The translations under genes were made by a program, and so were the position numbers. This document shows, in pieces, positions 6,711 to 15,978 of a stretch of DNA of 64,000 nt; the stretch's first letter is position 1, and the number at the start of each line of letters is the position of its first letter. The stretch spans positions 1,736,001-1,800,000 of the forward strand of contig OY764545.1 in NCBI GenBank assembly GCA_963668495.1, read 5' to 3'. This DNA comes from Oleispirillum sp963668495 (GTDB lineage Bacteria; Pseudomonadota; Alphaproteobacteria; Rhodospirillales; Rhodospirillaceae). Under the pieces are notes generated by a model. That model was not told where the DNA came from and did no database searches. It saw nothing but the letters and a program-made list of their open reading frames with translations.

Positions 6711-9095
6711 ATGTCTACTGCGCCCATCTTTTCCCTGAGCCAGAACCGTCAGGCCATTTCACAAATGGTTTGGGAGGAAAAGTACCGCGCAGTGGAGGCA
6801 AACGGTTTCAGCAGGGAAGATAGCCCGGCAGATACCCATGCGCGTGTGTGCGAAGGTGTGTATCGCAACGATCCGCAGGCGGAGCTTCATAAGCCGTTGG
6901 CGATTGCTGCCATGAATGCAATGGAATGGTCTCCCGGTGGGCGTATCCTTGCGGGGGCAGGGACCGAGCGTCACGTCACCATGATCAATTGTTTCGTCAA
7001 CGATGTGGTCCATGACACCATGCCCGCGATTATGGCTGCCAATACTCGTGCAGCTTTGACCATGCAGCAGGGCGGCGGGATTGGCACCGACTTTTCCACC
7101 ATTCGCCCGACCGGAGCCTTGGTCGAAAAAACCGGCTCGGTTGCGTCAGGCCCGATTTCGTTTATGGAAATTTGGCAGGCCATGTGTGGCACAATTATGT
7201 CCGGCGGAACTCGGCGTGGCGCAATGATGGGTACGCTGGCAATTGACCACCCGGATTTGCCCGACTTCATCACGGTCAAGCAAGAGGTCGGTCGCCTCAG
7301 CAATTTCAATATCAGCATCTTGGTGACTGATGCCTTCATGAAGGCTGTTGAAGACGATGCCATGTGGGATTTGGGCTTCCGGGTGCCGCCCGCAGATACC
7401 GCACGCATTGTTGAGGAACTCGAGCGCAACGGTGAACCTTGGTACGTTTATGAGCGCATGCCGGCCCGTGAATTGTGGGATACGATCATCAAGGCAACCT
7501 ATGATGCCGCCGAACCGGGCGTGATCTTTATCGACCGCGTCAACACCACCAACAATCTGGCCTATGCCGAAGACATTCGCTGTACCAACCCATGTGGGGA
7601 ACAGCCGTTGCCACCCAATGGTGCCTGTAATCTTGGCTGTGTCAATTTGGCGTCTCTGGTGCGTGATCCGTTCGGTGAAAACCCGTGGTTTGACTTTGAT
7701 CGTTTGAGAGAAGTCGTGGCAATCGGTGTTCGCTTCCTTGATAACGTTTTGGATTCCACCAAGTTTCCGGTGGCAGAGCAAGCGGCAGAAGCCCAAGCCA
7801 AACGTCGTACCGGTATTGGCATTATGGGCCTTGGCACCGCGCTGCAAATGTTGAAACTGCGTTATGGTTCGGCGGAAGGTGAAGCCATGACCGGTGACAT
7901 GATGAAGGCTCTGCGCGATGCCTGTTATCGGTCCTCTGTTGAACTGGCGAAAGAGCGTGGCTCCTTCCCCTTGTTTGACAAAGACAAATATCTGGACCGC
8001 CCCTTCATTCAAGATCTGCCGCAAGATATTCAGGATGACATTGCCAAGCATGGCATTCGCAATGGTGTGCTTTTGACCATTGCTCCAACGGGGACCACTG
8101 CGCTGTATAATGGCAACGTGTCATCCGGTTTGGAGCCGACATTCGGTTGGTGCTATTTCCGCAAAGTCTTGCAACCGGATGGTACGCAAAAAGAATTCCC
8201 GGTTCTGGATGCCGGGTTCCTTGCTTACTGTCAGGTAAACGGTCTGGAGCCCACGTCCGTTGATCTGGATACCTTGCCGGATTACATGATTAGTGCGCTG
8301 GAACTTACTGTTGAAGAACACCTGCGGACGCAGGCGATTTGTCAGCGTTATGTGGATGCCAGTATCAGCAAAACCATCAATTGCCCGGAAGATATGGACT
8401 TTGAAAGCTTCCGTGCCGTTTATCGTTTGGCTTATGAACTGGGGTGTAAAGGATGTACCACGTATCGTCCTTCACCGCTGCGTAAGCCGATTTTGAGCAC
8501 GACGTCCGAAGCAAAACCTGAACGTGCGGCTCCGGCCACAGTGATTCCACGTCCTGAGGCTTTGTCCGGTACTACCTATAAGCTGAAGTGGCCGCTGACG
8601 GATGAAAACTTCTATGTCACCATCAATGATATTGAGGAAAACGGTCATCGCCGTCCGTTTGAAATCTTTATCGCCTCCCGTTCTGCCGAGCATGCGGAAT
8701 TGCTGTCTGCATTGACCATTATGCTCTCTGCCGTGATGCGCCGTAATGAGGATACCTCCTTCCTGATTGATGATCTGCAAACCGTTCGCGGCGCACAGGG
8801 TGGTTGGGTAAAAGGCAAGTATTACAATGGGGTCGTGGCGTTGATTGCCAGTGTGATCCGTCGCCATGCGGAAGAATTGGGATTGGTTGATCCTGATGCG
8901 GTTCTGGCCCCGATGGAAGCAACTGTCGTATCCATTGATGACAAACCGGAAGTGGTCAAAGAAGCAAAAGAGCCGAAAGCTCAATCCTTTGCCATGCCGG
9001 AAGGGGAAATTTGCCCGAAATGTAGCGCACCGACCCTGTTCTATCAGGAAGGCTGCAAAAAATGCGTCAGCTGCGGGTATTCCACCTGCGGCTGA
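6711..9095 (+). CDS. nrdJ: Adenosylcobalamin-dependent ribonucleotide reductase (class II)
   Basis: Reduces ribonucleotides to deoxyribonucleotides using a radical generated from adenosylcobalamin, independently of oxygen. The family core is clear: an early redox Cys region (MINCFV), the NPCGEQ loop with the radical Cys, the APTGTT segment, and a C-terminal TSCPD-type domain. The tail carries CPKC, CKKC and CGYSTCG cysteines for zinc binding and re-reduction. An upstream ATG at 6678 has no ribosome site, while GGAG at 6697-6700 sits 10 nt before the ATG at 6711, giving 794 residues. The window also has a cobalamin adenosyltransferase gene, which would supply the cofactor form. No other reductase is in view. 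Confidence 0.94.
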   Translation: MSTAPIFSLSQNRQAISQMVWEEKYRAVEANGFSREDSPADTHARVCEGVYRNDPQAELHKPLAIAAMNAMEWSPGGRILAGAGTERHVTMINCFVNDVVHDTMPAIMAANTRAALTMQQGGGIGTDFSTIRPTGALVEKTGSVASGPISFMEIWQAMCGTIMSGGTRRGAMMGTLAIDHPDLPDFITVKQEVGRLSNFNISILVTDAFMKAVEDDAMWDLGFRVPPADTARIVEELERNGEPWYVYERMPARELWDTIIKATYDAAEPGVIFIDRVNTTNNLAYAEDIRCTNPCGEQPLPPNGACNLGCVNLASLVRDPFGENPWFDFDRLREVVAIGVRFLDNVLDSTKFPVAEQAAEAQAKRRTGIGIMGLGTALQMLKLRYGSAEGEAMTGDMMKALRDACYRSSVELAKERGSFPLFDKDKYLDRPFIQDLPQDIQDDIAKHGIRNGVLLTIAPTGTTALYNGNVSSGLEPTFGWCYFRKVLQPDGTQKEFPVLDAGFLAYCQVNGLEPTSVDLDTLPDYMISALELTVEEHLRTQAICQRYVDASISKTINCPEDMDFESFRAVYRLAYELGCKGCTTYRPSPLRKPILSTTSEAKPERAAPATVIPRPEALSGTTYKLKWPLTDENFYVTINDIEENGHRRPFEIFIASRSAEHAELLSALTIMLSAVMRRNEDTSFLIDDLQTVRGAQGGWVKGKYYNGVVALIASVIRRHAEELGLVDPDAVLAPMEATVVSIDDKPEVVKEAKEPKAQSFAMPEGEICPKCSAPTLFYQEGCKKCVSCGYSTCG

Positions 9096-9116
9096 TCCCT
9101 GCGATACCATTTTTCC

Positions 9117-9148
9117 AAAAGCACGTCAGTTTTCTGGCGTGCTTTTTT
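9117..9148 (+). terminator. Intrinsic terminator of nrdJ
   Basis: GCACGTCAG pairs with CTGGCGTGC around a TTTT loop (one G-U pair), flanked by A's and followed by six T's. Confidence 0.85.
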
Positions 9149-9169
9149 ATTGCCTGATAGAGGGTGACG

Positions 9170-9192
9170 GTTACTATGCGGTACATAGTAAC
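9170..9192. promoter_or_regulatory. Perfect inverted repeat, operator-like
   Basis: GTTACTATG and its exact complement CATAGTAAC are separated by CGGTA. The repeat ends 4 nt before the GGAG of the following lipoprotein gene. It could be a dimeric repressor site or an mRNA hairpin controlling translation. No T-run follows. Confidence 0.55.
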
Positions 9193-9206
9193 AAATGGAG
9201 AGTGGT

Positions 9207-10013
9207 GTGAAGATATTGGGTGTTATGGCCTGCGCATTGGTTGCGGGATGTGCAACGCAGTCATTTGAAAGTGAAAGCCCCAAGCTGGTGGGCATCACGA
9301 AAGCTGCGTATATGGCGCACTGTGGTTTGAAAAGAATTAATTATTACGAAGGCGAAGTAGAATTCATTGATGATGATTATCGCTTGCGCAAGCTTTCTAA
9401 ATACGGTGATGGATACAAGGGGCGCTTTGTCTATGGTGGTGAAAAAACACCGACCTCGATAACCGATGATGACTTTTACAAGGACGGTTTGCGCGGCACA
9501 TCTGAATATAGGAAACAAAAACGCATCGAAAGTCGGCGGCATGTCCAGCATCCACCCGTTCACCGTATTGTATTTGACCTCAACACCAATACCGTCAGGT
9601 GTTCCATCGATCGCACGGACGGGCCATCTGTTGTCTCCAATTTGTTGAAAACCTTACAGACTGATTGGGCGACTTGCGAAGGTTCTAAAGGCACGATACC
9701 GGATCGGAAATTGCAGGGAAACTGGAAGGGCAGTCCTCAGAAAGAAAAGTTTGTTGGGTATCTGCGTCAGTTCACAGCCTCAAAATTTGGGTTGATGGTG
9801 TTTTCTACGCCTAATGAACAGGCATTCTGTCGTGGGCAGTATTATGGGCCTGCGCTTGGCCCCTTATCGCGCATGGAGTTGCCGCGTATCCATTGGGTCG
9901 TGGGATGTGATAACGGTGCGGCTGCATCCGGTATTTTTACCCAAAAAGGTTCGGTGATGAAGGCTGTTGGCACTGATGATGAAGGCAAGGAAGTTGATTT
10001 CATTATTCAATAG
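9207..10013 (+). CDS. Putative lipoprotein of unknown function
   Basis: The N-terminus is a lipoprotein signal: short basic start, hydrophobic core and lipobox LVAGC, with the Cys at about residue 15. The mature part of about 250 residues is mixed, rich in Lys and aromatic residues, and includes four further Cys. I know no family for it. The GTG at 9207 has GGAG six nt upstream, better than the in-frame ATG at 9195, which overlaps that site. The gene stands alone between the nrdJ terminator and lysE, and a perfect inverted repeat precedes it, so it may have its own regulation. Confidence 0.75.
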   Translation: MKILGVMACALVAGCATQSFESESPKLVGITKAAYMAHCGLKRINYYEGEVEFIDDDYRLRKLSKYGDGYKGRFVYGGEKTPTSITDDDFYKDGLRGTSEYRKQKRIESRRHVQHPPVHRIVFDLNTNTVRCSIDRTDGPSVVSNLLKTLQTDWATCEGSKGTIPDRKLQGNWKGSPQKEKFVGYLRQFTASKFGLMVFSTPNEQAFCRGQYYGPALGPLSRMELPRIHWVVGCDNGAAASGIFTQKGSVMKAVGTDDEGKEVDFIIQ

Positions 10014-10090
10014 TGTGCAGTGTCCAAAAAACGTCTTGCCAGTTGTGGAAAGCTCTGTCTTTCTGTTCGCGAAGAATAGGAGATTGACGC

Positions 10091-10726
10091 ATGACCTTTG
10101 AACTGTGGTTGGCATTTTGCCTTGCGAGTGTGGTGCTGTTGGCTGTGCCCGGCCCTACGGTCATGATGGTGGTCAGTTATGCCTTGACCGGGAAAGGGCC
10201 GAATGGTCGTTCCACTGGCTGGGCGACGGTTCCGGCGGTAATGCTGGGGACCATGGTGGTGATGAGTGCCTCAATGCTTGGCGCAGGTGCCGTGTTGGCA
10301 ACCTCGGCAACCCTGTTTTCTGTCATGAAATGGGGTGGGGCGGCCTATTTGATTTACCTTGGTATTAAGTTGTGGCGCACCCGACCGACTATTGATGAAT
10401 TAAGTGATGGAAGCGGTGGCAAGTCCGCACGGGCCATGTTTCTGAGTGCCTTTATCGTGACGGCATTGAACCCGAAGGGGATTGCGTTTTTTGTCGCATT
10501 CGTGCCGCAGTTCCTAAATCCGGCGCAGCCAGCATTTGATCAGCTTGCCATTATGGAAAGCACCTTCATTGTGTTGGCAACGCTGAATGTATTGTTCTAT
10601 GTCGCATTTGCCGGAAAATTGCGGGAACGGATTGTCAGGCCGGAAAATCTGAAGCTTATCAATCGCGTGGGTGCAGGATTTCTGATTGGTGCGGGGATTT
10701 TCACCGCAGCCATGCGGCGCGCTTAG
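10091..10726 (+). CDS. LysE/RhtB-family amino-acid exporter
   Basis: An inner-membrane exporter of 211 residues with about six hydrophobic segments. The N-terminal family signature is clear (AVPGPTVMMVVSYAL at about residues 17-31), followed by the long GxxxA-type second segment and the NPKGIAFFVAFVPQF motif in the middle. LysE/RhtB proteins export amino acids or related small molecules; the substrate cannot be told from sequence. An AGGAG lies eight nt before the ATG. An AraC-type regulator starts six nt after the stop, so the regulator is probably co-transcribed and may respond to the exported compound. Confidence 0.9.
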   Translation: MTFELWLAFCLASVVLLAVPGPTVMMVVSYALTGKGPNGRSTGWATVPAVMLGTMVVMSASMLGAGAVLATSATLFSVMKWGGAAYLIYLGIKLWRTRPTIDELSDGSGGKSARAMFLSAFIVTALNPKGIAFFVAFVPQFLNPAQPAFDQLAIMESTFIVLATLNVLFYVAFAGKLRERIVRPENLKLINRVGAGFLIGAGIFTAAMRRA

Positions 10727-10732
10727 GTCGTT

Positions 10733-11506
10733 GTGGAACTCTGTCCCGGATTTCAGGAAGTCACGATTGATGCAGACATCAATCCGGCAGTTGAAGCGAT
10801 TTGGACCTATTACACAGATCGCGCCTTAACGCACAGGATCGCCCCGGACGGTCGGTTCGATCTGGTGTTCAGGTTTGATGTGACCGCAACGGGTCGTTTG
10901 CAGGGCGTTCGTCCGATTGTTGCCGCGGCGTCTATGATTGCTCAGGACTTTTCTGTTCAGGCTCATCAGGGGGCCATAGGCGTGCGCCTGTCTGCTGGGG
11001 CGGCTTCATCTTTATTTGCGAGACCGTTAGCCGCAATGTCCGGGGGATGGATGTACGATGCCAAGGCGTGCGAGGTCGCGCCATGGGTAGCGCCGCTATG
11101 TCGGGACTATCCCGGCGTATCGGCCTTTCTGTCTGCTTTGCTTTCGCGGCTGTCTGCTTTGGAGTGCCGAGTTCCACCCTCAATGCTGACTGAGGCTTTG
11201 GCGCTGATTCATAATACAGCTGGGCAGGTGAGGGTGAATGACATTGCCGGGCAGTTCCAGACAACGGAACGAACTGTTGGTCGCTATTTCCATCAGGGGC
11301 TTGGCCTATCCCCCAAACAATACATAAGCATACTGCGTTTGCGGCAAGCCTCTTTGGCGTTGCATGATCACACTGCGACTGTTGCAGATGTTGCTGCGAT
11401 GTATGGGTATTCGGATCAGGCCCATTTGACCCGAGCATTCAAAACCGGACTTGGCGTTACACCCGTACAGGCACGGCGGTGTTTTGGGCAGGAAATCCTG
11501 CTGTAG
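10733..11506 (+). CDS. AraC-family transcriptional regulator
   Basis: A 257-residue DNA-binding protein. The N-terminal half resembles the DUF6597-type sensory domain found in a subset of AraC proteins. The C-terminal 100 residues hold the double helix-turn-helix, with the characteristic pattern around TTERTVGRYFHQGLGLSPKQ and VADVAAMYGYSDQAHLTRAF. The GTG start lies six nt after the lysE stop. The likely target is the lysE transcript or the methyltransferase that follows, but no operator was recognised. The ligand is unknown. Confidence 0.88.
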   Translation: MELCPGFQEVTIDADINPAVEAIWTYYTDRALTHRIAPDGRFDLVFRFDVTATGRLQGVRPIVAAASMIAQDFSVQAHQGAIGVRLSAGAASSLFARPLAAMSGGWMYDAKACEVAPWVAPLCRDYPGVSAFLSALLSRLSALECRVPPSMLTEALALIHNTAGQVRVNDIAGQFQTTERTVGRYFHQGLGLSPKQYISILRLRQASLALHDHTATVADVAAMYGYSDQAHLTRAFKTGLGVTPVQARRCFGQEILL

Positions 11507-11584
11507 TGTCCGATTTGTTCAATACCTGACGAGTGTTGTTCGACATGTATTGTCCTTTCCCATTCCGAAAGAAAAGGACACCCG

Positions 11585-12412
11585 ATGTATTCAACCCTGC
11601 AAAGTACCTGTTCCAAGCCAGAACCGTTTTCTACCTATACGGCGGAGGATCTGTGGACGAAACCACATTTGGCTCATCAGATGCTGAAGACACATCTGGA
11701 TCAGGGATCGCCTTTGGGGTCGCGCCCCATTGCTGCCGTTGATGAATTTGTACATGCGGTGAACCAACGGTTCGGTTTGTCGGGCAAACGGATATGTGAC
11801 TTAGGGTGCGGGCCGGGATTGTATGCAGAACGGTTTGCGGCTTTGGGGGCAACCGTCACGGGAATTGATTTCTCGCCCAACTCTATTTTGTATGCGCAGG
11901 GGCAATCCATGAGAATGAATCTGGAGGTGGAGTATGTGGTTGCAGATTATCTCACCGCGCCATTGCCACCGGAGCAAGATATAGTGACGCTGATTTATTG
12001 TGACTATTGCCCTTTGTCGCCCGCTCAAAGGCAAACCCTACTGACCAAAGTGCGCAAATGCCTGAAGCCGGGAGGGCTGTTTATCTTTGATGTCGTTACC
12101 ATGGATGCATTTGACGAAGTTCAGGCAGGAACTCGGTTTGAACCTGACTATATGGGAGGGTTCTGGGCCAATGATCCGTATTTTGCTTTTCATGTGACAC
12201 ATCGCTATGAGCAAGAGGCTGTCTCATTGGATCGCTATACGATCATCGAAGCGGATCAGCAGTGGGAGATTTATAATTGGATGCAGTATTTCTCGGCTGA
12301 CAGTATTGCGGATGAATTGTTTAACAATGACTTTGATACGGTGGAAATCGTGCATGGCTTCAATGGCAGCATAGACGATAACGCCACGTTTGGTGTCATT
12401 GCTAAGGCGTAA
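11585..12412 (+). CDS. Class I SAM-dependent methyltransferase
   Basis: A 275-residue soluble protein with the SAM-binding motif DLGCGPG at residues 72-78, the acidic loop GIDFS after the second strand, and a C-terminal region typical of small-molecule methyltransferases. The substrate is unknown. AAAGGA lies six nt before the ATG. The gene is 78 nt after the AraC gene in the same direction and ends at a shared terminator with the convergent glycosyltransferase gene. It may belong to the lysE-araC unit, but the gap allows its own promoter. Confidence 0.88.
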   Translation: MYSTLQSTCSKPEPFSTYTAEDLWTKPHLAHQMLKTHLDQGSPLGSRPIAAVDEFVHAVNQRFGLSGKRICDLGCGPGLYAERFAALGATVTGIDFSPNSILYAQGQSMRMNLEVEYVVADYLTAPLPPEQDIVTLIYCDYCPLSPAQRQTLLTKVRKCLKPGGLFIFDVVTMDAFDEVQAGTRFEPDYMGGFWANDPYFAFHVTHRYEQEAVSLDRYTIIEADQQWEIYNWMQYFSADSIADELFNNDFDTVEIVHGFNGSIDDNATFGVIAKA

Positions 12413-12426
12413 GGCACTGCTTCATA

Positions 12427-12456
12427 AAAAAAGCGGGCCAAACGGTCCGCTTTTTT
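12427..12456. terminator. Bidirectional intrinsic terminator
   Basis: GCGGGCC and GGTCCGC (one G-U pair) form a stem around a short AAAC loop, with six A's before and six T's after. It lies between convergent genes and suits both strands. Confidence 0.88.
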
Positions 12457-12475
12457 GTGTTTTACCCTGTTTGGG

Positions 12476-14146
12476 CTACTCCGCAAGGCGATAGATATTC
12501 ATGCGAACATCTTTCCCCTTGGAGTAATTGAAACCATTCAGTTCAGTGGCAGGGACCACGTCCGTGGTGACGCCGGCCTCAGCCAGAGTTGCCAAGAAGT
12601 CCATTTTGTCACGGTCTTCGACAATGCCGATTGCCTTTGGGTTTTCCATAAGGGCATGGGCAACGGCCTCTGCATTTACCAGCTTGGTGTCGGTGCCGAT
12701 CATGAATACTGCGCTGGGTTCATGATAACCGGACAGATAGACCGGAGCATCCCGCTCTGGGTTAATAACCGCAATTGCGTTCGCAAGGCGCGGGCCCACC
12801 CACATTTGACTGAGGCTTGGCATAACTCCGGCAAAGACCCCGGCATAGAGAACCACTGCAAATCCGACAGAGATCACGGCAGCATTTAGCGGCAGGTTTT
12901 CTTGCCAGAATTTGCGGAAGACAACATAGCTTCCGGCAAGGCCGACGGCAGTGATGGGTAAGCCGACCCACAGGAAGCCGTCACCATAAATAAACGGCGT
13001 GACCGTGGCGGCAATTCCCAACAGTCCACCAATCAGAACCCATGGGAAGACCACCAGCTTGACCCAAAGTTTTTGGAACAGGGCATAGGCATCTTCGCGT
13101 ACTGCAAACAGTGCTGCGGCGATCAGCAGGCATAAAGCCGGATATACGGGCAGGGGGTAGTGCGGCAGTTTGGTTGGGACCAGTTCAAAAACAATCCAAC
13201 TGGGCACAGCCCACGCCAAACAGAAGCGCACGCCGGGTTGTGCGCGTTCCTTAAATGCCCGGACCAAGGCTGGTAACAAAAACAGGGAACCGGGCCACAA
13301 AGTCGCAATAGCAATCATGGCGTACAGTCCCGGCACACCACCGTGTGCTTCTTGACCGCTCAACAGTTTTGGGATCAGGTCTTTTTGCACGGCATCGCTG
13401 ACGAAGCTGCTTTGATCTCCGGTCATGATGGCGATAAACCACGGGGCAACAATGGCAATGGCGATGCTTAATCCCATGACCGGGCGTAGCGTGCCAAGCC
13501 AACGCCAGCGGCGATCTGCAATCATCAGGGTGATCATCGCCAATCCCATAACCATCAGTGGCACCGGCCCCTTAATGAGGATGCCAAGGCCCATGGCAAC
13601 CCACAGGGCGGCGATTTGCCAGTTGGGAACGGCTGGGCCTTTGCGCGCCTGCATGTACAGCCTGCCGAAAATTCCCATGACGGCGGTGACACAGGCAAGC
13701 ATGGCTGCGTCGGTTTTGGCTTGATGGGCCTCGGCGGCAAGGATCAGGCTTGACCCCAATAGGGCCGCGCCAACGAAGGCAACGCGGCGATCAAACAGGT
13801 GTTTGCCAAAGCCAAAGGTCAGCAGAACGGCGGCAATCGCCCCAAGGATGGATGGAATGCGATAGGGCCAGCGCGCAGTTTCCTGCAAGTCTGGGAAAAT
13901 GGCGTGTGCCGCTGCAACACTGGCAGCTTGGGCCCAATAAATGCCAACAGGCTTCTTGTTACGGGGAGTGTCCTGAAAATAGATCGACACAAAGTCGCCA
14001 CTTTCCAGCATTTGTTTCGATGCCTGCATATAACGCGCTTCATCCCGGTCCAGCGGGTAAATCGCATTTTGTCCCGGCACGAATATGGCAAGGCACAACA
14101 AGATCAAGGCAAAATACGGGCGAACCCCGGTCAGCAGGCGGTGCAC
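12476..14146 (-). CDS. ArnT-like glycosyltransferase (GT83/PMT superfamily)
   Basis: A polytopic membrane protein of 556 residues. The first periplasmic loop has the Asp-rich family motif (YPLDRDEARYMQA, about residues 30-42), where the acidic residues bind the lipid-linked donor, followed by the conserved NKKPVGIYW segment. About eleven more hydrophobic helices and a C-terminal periplasmic domain follow. ArnT uses undecaprenyl-phosphate aminoarabinose to modify lipid A; relatives transfer other sugars to LPS or proteins, so the sugar is uncertain. It lies 55 nt after etfA on the same strand. No other arn gene is present in the window. Confidence 0.88.
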   Translation of the reverse strand: MHRLLTGVRPYFALILLCLAIFVPGQNAIYPLDRDEARYMQASKQMLESGDFVSIYFQDTPRNKKPVGIYWAQAASVAAAHAIFPDLQETARWPYRIPSILGAIAAVLLTFGFGKHLFDRRVAFVGAALLGSSLILAAEAHQAKTDAAMLACVTAVMGIFGRLYMQARKGPAVPNWQIAALWVAMGLGILIKGPVPLMVMGLAMITLMIADRRWRWLGTLRPVMGLSIAIAIVAPWFIAIMTGDQSSFVSDAVQKDLIPKLLSGQEAHGGVPGLYAMIAIATLWPGSLFLLPALVRAFKERAQPGVRFCLAWAVPSWIVFELVPTKLPHYPLPVYPALCLLIAAALFAVREDAYALFQKLWVKLVVFPWVLIGGLLGIAATVTPFIYGDGFLWVGLPITAVGLAGSYVVFRKFWQENLPLNAAVISVGFAVVLYAGVFAGVMPSLSQMWVGPRLANAIAVINPERDAPVYLSGYHEPSAVFMIGTDTKLVNAEAVAHALMENPKAIGIVEDRDKMDFLATLAEAGVTTDVVPATELNGFNYSKGKDVRMNIYRLAE

Positions 14147-14201
14147 TGTGGCCCCCTCTAAATACTATTCCACATGTCTTATACCAAACGAGGCAGAGGC
14201 C

Positions 14202-15140
14202 TCAGGCATCCAATTTGTCGATCAATTCCGGCACGGCTTCGAATATATCTGCCACCAACCCGTAATCGGCAACCTGAAAGATCGGGGCTTCTTCGTCCTT
14301 GTTGATGGCGACGATGATCCGGGAATCTTTCATGCCTGCAAGATGCTGGATTGCGCCGGAAATGCCAACGGCAATGTACAAATCCGGTGCAACTATTTTT
14401 CCGGTTTGCCCCACTTGGGCATCGTTGGGAATAAATCCTGCATCTACGGCAGCACGTGATGCACCGACAGCCCCACCCAAGGTATCAGCCAATTGAGAAA
14501 TCAAGTTGAACGCATGGTCTGAGCCAATGCCACGTCCCCCAGCCACCACAATGTTGGCGGATGTTAGGTCAGGTCGTACAGATTCAATAACGCGTCGTTC
14601 AATGAACTTAGGCATTTGCGGCATATCAACAGGGGGCAGAGCCTTGATTGCGGCCTTAGCCTCCTGATCAGGGGCCGGTGGAAAGGCCGTGGGGCGTATG
14701 CTCAGGATCACCCGCCCCGGTGCCGCCTGCACCGTCGCATTGGCGTTCCCGGCATAGATTGGACGGACAAAGGTATGATCGTCGATAATGGATATGACAT
14801 CGGAAACCTGCTGGATGTCCATCAGGGCAGAAAGCCGGGGCAATGTGTTTTTGCCAAAGGCCGTTGCCGCCGCCAAGATCACATCGTATTCATCGGCAAC
14901 GGTGTGCAGCATGGCTGAAATAGGCTCTGCTAGTGGGTTATCAAAAGCAGGGTCATCGCAGACAAGGACGGTTTGAACCCCGGCAATGTGTGCCAGCTCA
15001 TCGCGAATGGCAGCGCAATTATACCCGGTCAGCAGGACGTCGATTGGCCCGCCGAATGTACCCGCAGCCGTGATGGCAGATCGTGTTGCTAGGGACAGGG
15101 TACGGTTGTCATGTTCAGCTAGAATCAATATGCGCATCAC
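14202..15140 (-). CDS. etfA: Electron transfer flavoprotein alpha subunit
   Basis: With EtfB this forms the soluble ETF that carries electrons from acyl-CoA and other dehydrogenases to ETF-ubiquinone oxidoreductase. The 312-residue protein has the N-terminal alpha/beta domain and the C-terminal FAD domain with conserved GGRGIGSDHAF, GASRAAVDAGF, QVGQTGK and GISGAIQHLAGM segments, the usual FAD contacts. The start overlaps the etfB stop by 4 nt, so both subunits are translationally coupled. Confidence 0.95.
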   Translation of the reverse strand: MMRILILAEHDNRTLSLATRSAITAAGTFGGPIDVLLTGYNCAAIRDELAHIAGVQTVLVCDDPAFDNPLAEPISAMLHTVADEYDVILAAATAFGKNTLPRLSALMDIQQVSDVISIIDDHTFVRPIYAGNANATVQAAPGRVILSIRPTAFPPAPDQEAKAAIKALPPVDMPQMPKFIERRVIESVRPDLTSANIVVAGGRGIGSDHAFNLISQLADTLGGAVGASRAAVDAGFIPNDAQVGQTGKIVAPDLYIAVGISGAIQHLAGMKDSRIIVAINKDEEAPIFQVADYGLVADIFEAVPELIDKLDA

Positions 15141-15886
15141 AGGACCTTTGCTTCGTTTTTTAGTTTGTCCACAAGCTCAGAAACCGAAGACACGATTGTA
15201 CCATGTGCGCGGGGCAAGGGTGGTTCAACTTTCAGAACCGTCAGCCGTGGCGTGATATCAATTTTCAATTCATCCGGCGTGGTGACATGGATCGGTTTTT
15301 TCTTGGCCTTCATCAAATTCGGTAAGGTCGCGTACCGCGGTTCGTTCAGCCTCAGGTCTGTTGTGATGATACAGGGTAATGGCAGATCAAGGGTTTCAAG
15401 GCCGCCATCAATTTCGCGTGTGACTCGGATACACGTGCCGCATGGTTCGGCCTCTGAGACAAAGGTTCCTTGTGGCCAACCCAAAAGCGCGGCCAGCATT
15501 TGCCCGGTTTCGTTGGCATCATCGTCGATAGCCTGCTTGCCGAGCAAAATCACATCCGGCTGTTCGGTATCGATCACCGCCTTTAACAGTTTGGCAACGG
15601 CAAGGGGTTGGGTCTGGATATCGGTTTCAACCAGAACCGAGCGATCTGCTCCCATAGCCATGGCGGTTCTTAGGGTATCTTGGCAGGCTTTGGGTCCGAT
15701 GCTGACGGCAATGACTTCCTGTACGAAATCCTGTTCTTTCCATTGTACGGCTTGTTCAACGGCAATTTCATCAAACGGGTTCATGGACATTTTTAGGCTA
15801 TCGGTGTCTATGCCGCTGTGATCCGGTTTGATACGTATCGCTACGTTGTAATCAACGACGCGTTTGACCGCGACCAGTACTTTCAT
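15137..15886 (-). CDS. etfB: Electron transfer flavoprotein beta subunit
   Basis: The AMP-binding small subunit of ETF, 249 residues, the usual length. It opens with the family pattern KVLVAVKRVVDYNV, has the conserved NPFDEIAVEQAVQWKE stretch at about residues 36-51, and ends with the recognition-loop region and a basic C-terminal helix. It is upstream of etfA on the minus strand and about 90 nt after the cobalamin adenosyltransferase gene, separated by a hairpin. Confidence 0.95.
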   Translation of the reverse strand: MKVLVAVKRVVDYNVAIRIKPDHSGIDTDSLKMSMNPFDEIAVEQAVQWKEQDFVQEVIAVSIGPKACQDTLRTAMAMGADRSVLVETDIQTQPLAVAKLLKAVIDTEQPDVILLGKQAIDDDANETGQMLAALLGWPQGTFVSEAEPCGTCIRVTREIDGGLETLDLPLPCIITTDLRLNEPRYATLPNLMKAKKKPIHVTTPDELKIDITPRLTVLKVEPPLPRAHGTIVSSVSELVDKLKNEAKVL

Positions 15887-15931
15887 GGGGACCTGCCGAT
15901 AATGGAGACAAACCGTGGGTGGCTATGTAAA

Positions 15932-15957
15932 CGGGGCAGGCTGTTTTGCCTGCCCCG
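15932..15957 (-). terminator. Hairpin between the adenosyltransferase gene and etfB
   Basis: A perfect 10-bp stem (CGGGGCAGGC and complement) with a 6-nt loop, followed on the minus strand only by GTTTA. This is a strong hairpin but a weak T-run, so it may cause partial termination or protect the 3' end. Confidence 0.55.
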
Positions 15958-15978
15958 AACCGATGGGGCTGATTGAGT

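Noticed and set aside
7146..8051. Long antisense frame inside nrdJ
   Set aside because: It is a shadow of the nrdJ coding strand, with no recognisable domain or ribosome site.
12476..14146. Full aminoarabinose lipid A modification locus
   Set aside because: Only an ArnT-like transferase is present. The other arn genes are absent, so the donor sugar cannot be inferred.
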